Shown here in pieces: positions 1-5,972 of a DNA stretch of 8,180 nt. The notes beneath the pieces were generated by a model, which saw nothing but the letters and a program-made list of their open reading frames with translations, did not search any database and was not told where the DNA came from. Source of the DNA: an uncultured Flavobacteriales bacterium (GTDB lineage: Bacteria; Bacteroidota; Bacteroidia; Flavobacteriales; Schleiferiaceae); contig CAIJMB010000074.1 of assembly GCA_903821715.1 (NCBI GenBank), forward strand, positions 1 through 8,180, given 5' to 3'. A program made the translations under genes and the position numbers. How positions within the stretch are numbered: position 1 is the stretch's first letter; every line of letters starts with the position of its first letter.

Positions 1-76
1 CGTACGAACGCGTGCTCACCAGTCCGGCAAGCGCGCGGGGCGGACGAACCGCAGCAAAGGGGGCAAAGCGCGCCAC
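1..76 (-). CDS. DUF1015-like protein, 5' end only (runs off the left edge)
   Basis: An open frame starts with GTG at 76-74, three bases after the serA stop, and stays open to the left edge (25 codons). It begins V/M-ARFAPFAAVRP and continues through a segment ending LVSTRSY. I see in this the typical N-terminus of DUF1015 proteins, which open with a hydrophobic PF-x-A-(I/V)-RP motif, then a conserved LV-(A/S)-x-(R/L)-(S/P)-Y segment. The biochemical role of DUF1015 is not established to my knowledge, but in Bacteroidota these genes commonly follow serC and serA, which is the position here. The frame, the start and the motif are seen in the sequence; the family name rests on recognition of only 25 residues. 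The GTG start is chosen because it immediately precedes the motif and fits the operon spacing. Confidence 0.68.
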   Translation of the reverse strand, partial: MARFAPFAAVRPPRALAGLVSTRSY

Positions 77-79
77 AGT

Positions 80-1024
80 CTAGGCGTGGGCGATGATGGT
101 GTCGGCCAACTCGGTGCTGATGCGGTCTTGGGCTTCTTCGGTGGCGGCTCCGATGTGCGGAGTCAGCGAAAGCTTTTCGTGCATCAAGAGATTGACGTGG
201 GGCGTGGGCTCGTTGGTGAAGACGTCGAGGGCGGCACCAGCCAGGTGGCCATGGTCGAGTGCGTTGAGAAGGGCTTCTTCGTTCACGACTCCGCCGCGGG
301 CGGCGTTGACCAAAAAGGCTCCCTTTTTCATCTGGGCGAGTTCGGCCGCTCCAAGGACTTCGGATTTGCCGGCGATGTGAATGCTTACGGCGTCAGACGT
401 AGCAAGCAATTCGCTCATGCTGAGCATCGTGGCTGAAGTGCTGAGCTTCTGGCCGTCGGCAAACTGTACCTCGAAGCTTCCGTCGGTCACAAAGGGGTCG
501 TGGGCGACAATACGCATTCCAAGTCCGTAGCCTTGGCGGGCTACGGCGCGGCCGATGCGGCCAAAACCGATGATTCCCAGGGTTTTGCCGCGTAGTTCGA
601 GTCCTTTTCCGTACGCCTTTTTCAGTCCGTCGAATTTGGCTTCGCCTTCGAGGGGCATCATGCGGTTGCTGTCGGGCAAGAATCGCAAGAGGCCGCTGAG
701 GTGCGCAAACACCAGTTCAGCCACGCTCTCAGAGCTTGCAGCGGGCGTGTTAAATATGTTGATTCCCTTGCTCTTGGCGTAGTCGACGTCGATGTTGTCC
801 ATGCCAACTCCGCCGCGTCCGATCATTTTCAGGCCGGGGCAAGCGTCGATGAGGGCGGCGCGGGCCGTGGTGGCCGAACGCACGAGGAGCACGTCTACTT
901 TTTCGGCATTGATGAAGTCGGCGAGCTGCTCTTGGGCAACTTTAGTCGTTAGTACGGTATGGCCGGCGGCCTCGAGTTTGGCTTGACCTGAGGCTGCGAT
1001 GCCGTCGTTGGCGAGTACGATCAT
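80..1024 (-). CDS. serA: D-3-phosphoglycerate dehydrogenase, short type without ACT domain
   Basis: This cytosolic NAD-dependent D-2-hydroxyacid dehydrogenase (314 aa) is expected to oxidise 3-phosphoglycerate to 3-phosphohydroxypyruvate, the first step of serine synthesis. The N-terminal substrate-binding part carries RSATTA (49-54) and GRGGVGMDNIDV (69-80). The Rossmann domain has GFGRIG (153-158) with an acidic residue D176 at the end of the following strand, which favours NAD over NADP. The catalytic triad of the family is visible: R243 in NAARGGVVNE, E272 in DVFTNEP and H290 in LTPHIGAAT. The chain ends about 25 residues after H290, so the regulatory ACT domain of long SerA enzymes is missing and feedback inhibition by serine through that domain is not expected. 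It lies 20 bp downstream of serC on the same strand, which supports the substrate assignment over other 2-hydroxyacid dehydrogenases. The ATG at 1024 is the only sensible start. Confidence 0.93.
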   Translation of the reverse strand: MIVLANDGIAASGQAKLEAAGHTVLTTKVAQEQLADFINAEKVDVLLVRSATTARAALIDACPGLKMIGRGGVGMDNIDVDYAKSKGINIFNTPAASSESVAELVFAHLSGLLRFLPDSNRMMPLEGEAKFDGLKKAYGKGLELRGKTLGIIGFGRIGRAVARQGYGLGMRIVAHDPFVTDGSFEVQFADGQKLSTSATMLSMSELLATSDAVSIHIAGKSEVLGAAELAQMKKGAFLVNAARGGVVNEEALLNALDHGHLAGAALDVFTNEPTPHVNLLMHEKLSLTPHIGAATEEAQDRISTELADTIIAHA

Positions 1025-1044
1025 GAGAAAGAGATAAAAAATGA

Positions 1045-2121
1045 TTAGGCGCGGCGTTCAACTTCGCGCATTACGTCAACAAGGGCGTCGACACTCGATT
1101 GTTCGAGGGCGTTGTACATCGAGGCGCGGTAGCCCCCCACGCTGCGGTGTCCGGCCAGTCCGACCAAACCCGCCTCTTTAGCGAGTCCGTCAAAAACGTC
1201 TTTGTGGGTGGCTTCGTCGTGCAAAAGGAAGCATGCGTTCATTGGCGACCGGTCTTCGGTGGCGGCGGTTCCGACAAAAAGTGGGTTGCGGTCAATCTCG
1301 CCGTAGAGTGCGGCGGCGCGGGCGTTGGCACGACGCTCCATTTCAGAAAGGCCGCCTTGGGCGTCCATCCAGCGCAGCGTCAGCAGGCTCACATACAGCG
1401 AAAAAACGGGCGGAGTGTTGTACATCGACTCGCCCTTGATGTGCACGAGGTAGTCAAACATAGTGGGAATGTACCGACCGGATTTGCCAAGAATGTCCTT
1501 GCGCACGACCACCAACGTCGCGCCGGCGGGTCCGAGGTTTTTCTGGGCTCCAGCGTAGATGAGGTCAAAGGCCGAGTAGTCCAGCTGGCGGCTGAAGATG
1601 TCTGATGACATGTCGCAGACCATCAGGCTGTCGGCCTTGGGGAAGGCCTTCATTTGCGTTCCGAAAATGGTATTGTTCGAGGTGTAGTGGACGTAGTCCA
1701 AGCCACTAGGGATTGCAAATCCCTTGGGGATGTAGCTGAAGTTGCGGTCCTTGCTCGAGGCGAGCTCCAGGGCTTGGCCCGGGGCAAGCTTGTCGGCCTC
1801 CTCGATGGCCTTGCTCGCCCAGGTACCTGTATTGAGGTAGCCGGCACGTCCGTTCAAGGTCAACAGATTAAACGGAACCATCGCAAACTGGCTGCTTGCA
1901 CCACCTTGTAGAAAGAGCACGGCGTAGTCGTCGCCCAGTCCAAGCGTCTTCAGTACGCGCTGCTGTGCCTCTTCCATCACCGCTACGACCTTTTTATCGC
2001 GGTGGCTGACTTCGAGCAGTGACAGCCCCATTCCTTCGAATTCGCGAACCGCGGCGGCGGCGCCTTCAAGAACTTCGGGAGCCAAAATGCAGGGTCCAGC
2101 CGTAAAGTTGTGCTTTTTCAT
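1045..2121 (-). CDS. serC: Phosphoserine aminotransferase
   Basis: This PLP-dependent class V aminotransferase (358 aa, the usual SerC length) transfers the amino group of glutamate to 3-phosphohydroxypyruvate, giving phosphoserine. In many bacteria the same enzyme also acts on phosphohydroxythreonine for pyridoxal phosphate synthesis. It opens with the SerC signature NFTAGP. It also carries SHR (39-41), the cofactor-phosphate region GGASSQF (73-79), NTGTW (97-101) with the ring-stacking Trp, and D170 in MVCDMSSD contacting the PLP nitrogen. K194 in GAQKNLGPAG is the Schiff-base lysine. The C-terminal GHRSVGGYRASMYNA segment holds the substrate-binding arginines. serA follows after 20 bp and the secreted-protein gene precedes it by 24 bp. 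A perfect TAnnTTTG element sits five bases before the ATG, so the gene may be transcribed from its own promoter with almost no leader, as well as by readthrough from upstream. Confidence 0.97.
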   Translation of the reverse strand: MKKHNFTAGPCILAPEVLEGAAAAVREFEGMGLSLLEVSHRDKKVVAVMEEAQQRVLKTLGLGDDYAVLFLQGGASSQFAMVPFNLLTLNGRAGYLNTGTWASKAIEEADKLAPGQALELASSKDRNFSYIPKGFAIPSGLDYVHYTSNNTIFGTQMKAFPKADSLMVCDMSSDIFSRQLDYSAFDLIYAGAQKNLGPAGATLVVVRKDILGKSGRYIPTMFDYLVHIKGESMYNTPPVFSLYVSLLTLRWMDAQGGLSEMERRANARAAALYGEIDRNPLFVGTAATEDRSPMNACFLLHDEATHKDVFDGLAKEAGLVGLAGHRSVGGYRASMYNALEQSSVDALVDVMREVERRA

Positions 2122-2126
2122 GGGTG

Positions 2127-2134
2127 CAAAGTTA
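2127..2134 (-). promoter_or_regulatory. Candidate -7 promoter element of serC
   Basis: The minus strand reads TAACTTTG, a full match to the Bacteroidota sigma-factor -7 consensus TAnnTTTG. It is followed by CACCC and then the serC ATG. Transcription normally begins a few bases after this box, so the start would fall at or next to the ATG. I do not see a good -33 TTG at the usual distance upstream. Its placement in a 24-bp gap directly before serC supports it; the promoter function is inferred. Confidence 0.5.
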
Positions 2135-2145
2135 GGGGGCTTAGG

Positions 2146-2904
2146 TTAGGGTAAGGTTTCGAAACGCCATTTTCCGTCGCGAAAAATGAGTCGATTTTGC
2201 ACAGCCGTCGGGCCGTAGTAGCGGTACTGCCCCTTGGGAGCGTCGCGGATGGGGGCGACTTCGTCGATCACGATCACTCCGGGCTTCTCGGGGCGAACGG
2301 TGGCGGTGGCCATCGGGCCGTAGCGCAGCACCAGTCGCTCGGGTGCTTTTTTAAAGGTTTCGTCGTTGAACTTTTTCACCGCAAACACGCGGGCGCCAAA
2401 TACCAAGCGGCTTCGGGTCGGAATCACTGGTTCGATGCCCTTCTCTTGCACGCCGTTGAGGTGCGGCTTGAACCAAAGCGACACATAGTAGGTCTTGCGG
2501 CGGTAGCGCGCCGAGGTAATTCGGTACACGATGGCTTCAGGCCACTGCCCTTCGGTGAGCGGAACCCAAACCATGCCCTTCGCGCCGTCAGGGCGACCTG
2601 CGATGCCGCGGTAGGCGTAGCTCCCGTCGTTTAGTGGGGCGTTCAGGGTGACCACAGCGATGCGGCCGTCGGGGCTTTCGGTGCGCAGGGCGTTCTCAGG
2701 CAGCGGAACCGTCTTTGCCGACGGATTGGCGCGAAGAATCCGAAGCGTCCGCGCAGCCAACGAATCGAGTGCCACCAGGCGCGGTGCGTCGTTGAGCTCT
2801 CGGTTGCGCGATACGGCAACCAGTGAATCGAATTCGGGCGATTGGGCCCACGAATTCCCTGTTCCGGCGGCAAGCGCAATCAGAATCAGGGCTACGTGGC
2901 GCAT
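2146..2904 (-). CDS. Small secreted protein of unknown function
   Basis: The 252-residue product begins MRHVALILIALAAG, a hydrophobic signal-peptide core, followed by NSWA|QS, a plausible signal peptidase I site after A20. The mature protein should therefore be exported. It has no cysteines, no further membrane helix and no catalytic motif that I recognise. Features that stand out are SPDGRIAVVTLNAPLNDGSY (77-96), IVYRITSARYRRKTYYVSLW (125-144), a segment LVFGARVFAVKKF (167-179), and the end GQYRYYGPTAVQNRLIFRDG followed by KWRFE. The YYGP...FRDGKW ending resembles uncharacterised secreted proteins I associate with Flavobacteriia, but I cannot name a family. The ATG at 2904 shares its A with the ferredoxin TGA (TGATG), which indicates translational coupling. 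A TTG one codon upstream would be a less likely start. Function is unknown; an envelope role is only inferred from the signal peptide. Confidence 0.8.
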   Translation of the reverse strand: MRHVALILIALAAGTGNSWAQSPEFDSLVAVSRNRELNDAPRLVALDSLAARTLRILRANPSAKTVPLPENALRTESPDGRIAVVTLNAPLNDGSYAYRGIAGRPDGAKGMVWVPLTEGQWPEAIVYRITSARYRRKTYYVSLWFKPHLNGVQEKGIEPVIPTRSRLVFGARVFAVKKFNDETFKKAPERLVLRYGPMATATVRPEKPGVIVIDEVAPIRDAPKGQYRYYGPTAVQNRLIFRDGKWRFETLP

Positions 2905-3254
2905 CAATCCAGGTGCAGGAAGGATTTTTTAGCCTCGAGCTCTTCGCGCGACTCGACGTGGTGTTCGTCCGGGACACAGCAGTCCACCGGGCAAACCTCG
3001 GCGCACTGGGGCGTTTCGTGGAATCCTACGCACTCCGTGCACTTGTCGGTCACAATGTAGTAGTAGTCGAAGCTCACGGGCTCTTGGGCAGTGGCCGAAT
3101 CGGTCTTCATGCCGCTCTTGCTGACAAGTCCTCCGTTGAGTTTGGTTCCGTCGGCAAAACGCCACTCCATCCCGCCTTCATAGATTGCGTTGTTGGGGCA
3201 TTCTGCCTCACAAGCACCGCAGTTAATGCACTCGTCGGTAATCTTAATGGCCAT
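2904..3254 (-). CDS. 2[4Fe-4S] ferredoxin
   Basis: This 116-residue cytosolic electron carrier has two iron-sulfur cluster motifs. The first is CINCGACEAECP (C9, C12, C15, C19), the classic CxxCxxCxxxCP. The second is C72xxC75, then eight residues, C84xxxC88P. The widened spacing in the second motif is that of Alvin-type/YfhL-like bacterial ferredoxins. Two further adjacent cysteines (C92, C93) follow. About 50 residues separate the two motifs, longer than in simple clostridial ferredoxins, and a charged tail (EEHxxES-like, residues 97-110) ends the chain. The redox partner is not known. The gene is divergent from the acyl-CoA reductase and is translationally coupled to the secreted-protein gene downstream. 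The ATG at 3254 starts MAIKITDECINCG directly before the first cluster, leaving no room for an earlier domain. The fold and cluster binding are secure from the motifs; the physiological role is open. Confidence 0.93.
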   Translation of the reverse strand: MAIKITDECINCGACEAECPNNAIYEGGMEWRFADGTKLNGGLVSKSGMKTDSATAQEPVSFDYYYIVTDKCTECVGFHETPQCAEVCPVDCCVPDEHHVESREELEAKKSFLHLD

Positions 3255-3264
3255 GGTCGAAGCG

Positions 3265-3272
3265 TACTTTTG
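3265..3272 (+). promoter_or_regulatory. Candidate -7 promoter element of the acyl-CoA reductase gene
   Basis: The plus strand reads TACTTTTG, a full match to TAnnTTTG. A start of transcription near 3278 would give a leader of about 25 bases before the ATG at 3305. A GTG at 3272 that opens the same frame overlaps this box and would not be transcribed, which is one reason to choose the ATG. No convincing -33 element was seen. Confidence 0.5.
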
Positions 3273-3278
3273 TGGTGG

Positions 3279-3286
3279 CGAAGATA
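3279..3286 (-). promoter_or_regulatory. Weaker candidate -7 element of the ferredoxin operon
   Basis: The minus strand reads TATCTTCG, one mismatch (C for T) from TAnnTTTG. It lies 24 bases upstream of the ferredoxin ATG, a reasonable leader length. It is the best candidate between the two divergent genes for leftward transcription. No -33 element is evident, so the call is tentative. Confidence 0.33.
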
Positions 3287-3304
3287 CGCCCTATTTCTGC
3301 ACCG

Positions 3305-4303
3305 ATGCTTGATTCTGCCCTGCTCCGCACTCGTTTTTTGATCCTTGAACGCCTCGGTTCGGAGCTGCGCAGTTTGTCCGCGGACCCCCAACTTTTAGCG
3401 GGGGCTTCGGCACGAAATCCGTGGTTTGCACCTGAATTCACCGCGGATGCGCTGAATGCATGGGCCGACGCACTGACGCTCGAGTCGCTCGAGGCGTGGA
3501 TTCCGATGTGGCCATTGGGCGGAGCCGCTTCGCGGACCGTCGGAATGGTGGGCGCGGGGAACCTTCCGCTGGTCGCCCTCCATGATCTGCTTTGTGGCTA
3601 TGTTGCGGGCCACCGGGTTCGGTTCAAGCCCTCATCCGACGACCCCATTTTGACCACTGAAGTACTTCGCCGGCTGAAGTCGCTCGATTCCGATGCCGAC
3701 ATCGAGGTTGTGGATCGGATGAACGGTGTTGAGGCCTTAATTGCCACTGGTGGAGACCAAGCCGTCGCTCATTTTGACCAGTACTTCGCCACGGTTCCGC
3801 GCATTTTGCGCGGGGCGCGGACTTCGGCAGCGGTGGTTCCGGCCGACGCTACCGACGCCGAGCTCGATGCCCTTTCAGACGACCTCTTTCGCTACTTCGG
3901 CCGCGGATGCCGCAGCGTTACCCACCTCGCCCTCGAGCGCGGATTCGACGTGCAGCGCCTCTTTGCTTCGTGGATGAAGTGGAGCCGAATCGCCGAGCAC
4001 GCCCGCTACGGGTCGAACTACGACTACCACCGCGCCCTGTTTATGCTCAACCGCGAACCCTTTCTCGAAAACAATTGGGTGGTGCTGCGCGAGCACGAGA
4101 CGCTGAAGCCGCCCCTTTCAGTGGTCCATGTCACCTGGCACGACAGTACAGCTGCCGCGGAATCCTGGTTGGACGGCCAATCCGGCCAACTTCAAACCGT
4201 GGTAGGTCGCGGGCGGACGCCCTTTGGCCAAAGCCAGTTCCCCGCCCTCTGGGATTACGCCGACGGTGTGGATACGCCGTCGTTTTTAGTGGGTTTGGGC
4301 TAG
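3305..4303 (+). CDS. LuxC-like acyl-CoA reductase
   Basis: The 332-residue product resembles the LuxC/acyl-CoA reductase family, aldehyde-dehydrogenase-fold enzymes that reduce a fatty acyl thioester to the aldehyde with a reduced nicotinamide cofactor through an acyl-cysteine intermediate. Visible landmarks are VGMVGAGNLPLVALHDLLCG (79-98), a nucleotide-binding-like loop; RFKPSSDDP (106-114); ATGGDQAVAHFDQYF (147-161); PRILRGARTSAAVV (165-178); and YFGRGCRSVTHL (197-208), in which C202 is the likely nucleophile. The rest of a lux operon (luxA, luxB, luxD, luxE) is absent, so bioluminescence is not implied; the substrate is unknown. I start at the ATG at 3305 because the upstream GTG (3272) lies inside a -7 box and adds an atypical 11-residue extension. 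It is divergent from the ferredoxin, an arrangement I recall as frequent in Flavobacteriia, and its stop is 8 bp from that of the convergent lipoprotein gene. Confidence 0.86.
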   Translation: MLDSALLRTRFLILERLGSELRSLSADPQLLAGASARNPWFAPEFTADALNAWADALTLESLEAWIPMWPLGGAASRTVGMVGAGNLPLVALHDLLCGYVAGHRVRFKPSSDDPILTTEVLRRLKSLDSDADIEVVDRMNGVEALIATGGDQAVAHFDQYFATVPRILRGARTSAAVVPADATDAELDALSDDLFRYFGRGCRSVTHLALERGFDVQRLFASWMKWSRIAEHARYGSNYDYHRALFMLNREPFLENNWVVLREHETLKPPLSVVHVTWHDSTAAAESWLDGQSGQLQTVVGRGRTPFGQSQFPALWDYADGVDTPSFLVGLG

Positions 4304-4311
4304 GAAGCCGT

Positions 4312-5805
4312 TTACAACGTTTCCAAGGCGCCCGCGTCGGCAGGGCTAGGGCGTGATTGCCCCAAGGCGTCCAGCGAAACGAGGTTCGTGGCGTTGGGCC
4401 AGCCGATTCCGAGGGCAGGCGAGCCCAATTTGAGTCGGTAGTCAAAAGTGCTCGATGCCTCGAACTGCGGATTGAGGTTGAACACGCAGCCCTCAAAGCG
4501 CGCGGGGTCATTGACGTCGTAGAGGGCGGGATCGGGGAAGCGGTTCAGTTTGAGCAGAGATCCTTCAAAGCGGTAGTTGAATGCGGCTTGGGGTCCGTAT
4601 CCGAAGCCGACTTCGGACTCTTGGCTTCCGTCCACGATGCAGTTGCGAAGGTCGGCCTGCAGTAGGGCGCGGTAGCGAAAGGTGCCGGTTCCGTCGTCGT
4701 AGCGGTTGAAGAGTCCAATGGACGGTGTGGCGCGGGGCCCGGGAAAGGAGTTGGCAAACGTGCAGTGATCCGCCTCAATGCGGCCACCCAAAGTGTAGAG
4801 GTTGTAGAGGCCGGAGTTGGCCACAACGGTGTTTTCGAGTCGGATGCGGCCAAATCCGCTGTAGATGGCGGCACGGCTGAAGTCGGTAATTCGGCTGTTG
4901 CGCACCAAAAGGTTGTGGGGCTCGCCGTTGGCCACGCTGTCGCAGCGAATCCCGAGGGTTCCGTTGCGGATCCACGCGTTGCGAATGTCGGCCCGGGCGC
5001 CGCGCTGCACGAAGATTCCGCCCAGAACGCCACCCCACTGGCCGGCGATGTTGCGGTAAAAGGGTTCGAGTCGGTCGCCCTGAAGCACTGCCGGTTCGTC
5101 GTAGGATCCGGCCCCGGCGGCGTCGACCCGGAGGGTTCCGCCCGAAGTCACCCAAAGGCCAGAGCCGCTGTGAAAGTGGACCTGCGCGCCCGCCAAAATA
5201 TCAAGGGTGGCCCCGCTGTCCACCACCGCGTAGCCGTAGACGACGTGCGGCTTGTCGTCGCTCCAGACTTCGTTGGCGCCCAAAATCACGTAGGGAATGA
5301 GGATGTCGGGGTAGGGTTCGGGCTGCGGAATCGTCAGGACGCGGTTGGGGTAGTGGAAGTGCGCGTCCCAGGCGAGCGCCACGAGGTAAATGTTTTGGGC
5401 AAAGCTGCCTTGTTCGACGCGCAGGGAGTCCTCCCAAAGCATCTCGCCGTCGCCGCGGGGCGCAGTGGTTTCGACAAAAATCCAGATGCTGTCGCGGGCC
5501 GGAATCACGACGTTTTCGAGCTCGGGTCCGGGCTGGCCGTTGGCGTTGAAGCGAAAGGGGGACTCGGACCCGCGGCCCAGGCTCAGGCGGCTGAGGTTGA
5601 TGTCGTAGGCGCTGGGGTTGACAAGGCGGACGCTCCGCGTGGAGCTACCGACCGTGGCAAACACGGTGTCGAGGTAGACGGTGTCCTGGCTGCGCACGAG
5701 GGTCACCGGTTCGGGCGCAAACCGGTACTCGGGCCGGCACGACGCGAGGGCGAGCAGGGCGAGGATGAATGCGGTGGCGAGTGGCCTGAGTGGCTTTGTC
5801 AACAT
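4312..5805 (-). CDS. Lipoprotein with right-handed parallel beta-helix
   Basis: The 497-residue product begins with a lipoprotein signal: positive MLTKPLRP, a hydrophobic stretch, and the lipobox LASC with C23 as the lipidated residue. It is therefore expected in the outer or inner membrane facing the periplasm or outside. After DTVYLDTVFATVGSSTRSVR (41-60) comes an N-terminal beta-sandwich-like part, then from about residue 190 a series of short strands typical of a beta-helix. These include VDSGATLDILAGAQVHF, VTSGGTLRVDA, WGGVLGGIFVQRGARADIRNA, LLVRNSRITDFSRAAI, IRLENTVVANSGLYNLYTL and IEADHCTFANS. The end, SPALGIGW...DALGQSRPSPADAGALE, is the usual closing motif of such proteins. Many relatives bind or cleave polysaccharides, but no catalytic site is apparent, so a specific function cannot be given. 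The frame stays open upstream to 5916, yet the ATG at 5805 is chosen because it directly precedes the signal sequence and the longer form would overlap the rpmE2 promoter. Confidence 0.87.
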   Translation of the reverse strand: MLTKPLRPLATAFILALLALASCRPEYRFAPEPVTLVRSQDTVYLDTVFATVGSSTRSVRLVNPSAYDINLSRLSLGRGSESPFRFNANGQPGPELENVVIPARDSIWIFVETTAPRGDGEMLWEDSLRVEQGSFAQNIYLVALAWDAHFHYPNRVLTIPQPEPYPDILIPYVILGANEVWSDDKPHVVYGYAVVDSGATLDILAGAQVHFHSGSGLWVTSGGTLRVDAAGAGSYDEPAVLQGDRLEPFYRNIAGQWGGVLGGIFVQRGARADIRNAWIRNGTLGIRCDSVANGEPHNLLVRNSRITDFSRAAIYSGFGRIRLENTVVANSGLYNLYTLGGRIEADHCTFANSFPGPRATPSIGLFNRYDDGTGTFRYRALLQADLRNCIVDGSQESEVGFGYGPQAAFNYRFEGSLLKLNRFPDPALYDVNDPARFEGCVFNLNPQFEASSTFDYRLKLGSPALGIGWPNATNLVSLDALGQSRPSPADAGALETL

Positions 5806-5911
5806 GGTGGTTGTGCTGGCTGCAAAGGTCGTACCGGGGGCGCAGTTTTGCAGTTCGGAATCCGAGCGCGAAATTTGCGATTCAAAAAAAACTCCGGTCA
5901 AAAGTATTTCG

Positions 5912-5919
5912 TACATTTG
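5912..5919 (+). promoter_or_regulatory. -7 promoter element of rpmE2
   Basis: TACATTTG is a full match to the Bacteroidota TAnnTTTG element and lies in the AT-rich part of the intergenic region, downstream of an eight-base A run. Transcription starting about 5925 would give a leader of just under 50 bases. A -33 TTG at the usual spacing is not evident. It probably drives rpmE2, the GlmU-like gene and perhaps lon. Confidence 0.6.
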
Positions 5920-5936
5920 CCGTCCGCAAAAAATGG

Positions 5937-5958
5937 GGATCGGGCCAAACCTCGATCT
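5937..5958 (+). promoter_or_regulatory. Predicted hairpin in the rpmE2 leader
   Basis: GATCGGG (5938-5944) can pair with CTCGATC (5951-5957) to give seven base pairs including one G-U, extendable by a G-U at 5937/5958, around the six-base loop CCAAAC. The hairpin ends 14-15 bases before the rpmE2 ATG and is followed by the A-rich sequence TAAAATAACGAAGCG, not by a U run. It therefore does not look like a terminator. Its position suits translational control of L31, but that role is inferred. Confidence 0.42.
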
Positions 5959-5972
5959 AAAATAACGAAGCG

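Larger units (their letters stand above)
5806..5972. other. Divergent intergenic region between the lipoprotein gene and rpmE2
   Basis: This 167-bp region is the longest non-coding stretch in the window. It holds a run of eight A (5884-5891), a perfect rightward -7 box for rpmE2 (5912-5919), and a leader hairpin (5937-5958). For the leftward gene only a weak GACCTTTG (minus strand, 5830-5823) can be offered as a -7 box. The part around 5878-5935 is clearly richer in A and T than the surrounding genes, as expected for a promoter region. I see no small gene in it. Confidence 0.75.

Noticed and set aside
3272..3304. GTG start at 3272 for the acyl-CoA reductase
   Set aside because: The GTG begins at the last base of the TACTTTTG -7 box, so it would lie upstream of the transcript, and the extra 11 residues are not typical of the family. 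ATG 3305 fits better.
3305..4303. A bioluminescence (lux) locus
   Set aside because: Only a LuxC-like reductase is present; luciferase subunits and the other aldehyde-supply genes are absent in the neighbourhood.
5823..5830. GACCTTTG (minus strand) as a promoter of the lipoprotein gene
   Set aside because: The first base deviates from the strongly preferred T of TAnnTTTG and no -33 element was found. It remains the best candidate, but too weak to list as a feature.
5806..5916. Upstream extension of the lipoprotein gene to 5916
   Set aside because: It would place 37 polar residues before an obvious lipoprotein signal peptide and cover the rpmE2 -7 box. ATG 5805 is directly in front of the signal.
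5937..5972. Leader hairpin as an intrinsic terminator
   Set aside because: The stem is short and is followed by TAAAATAACG and not by a run of T, so termination is unlikely.
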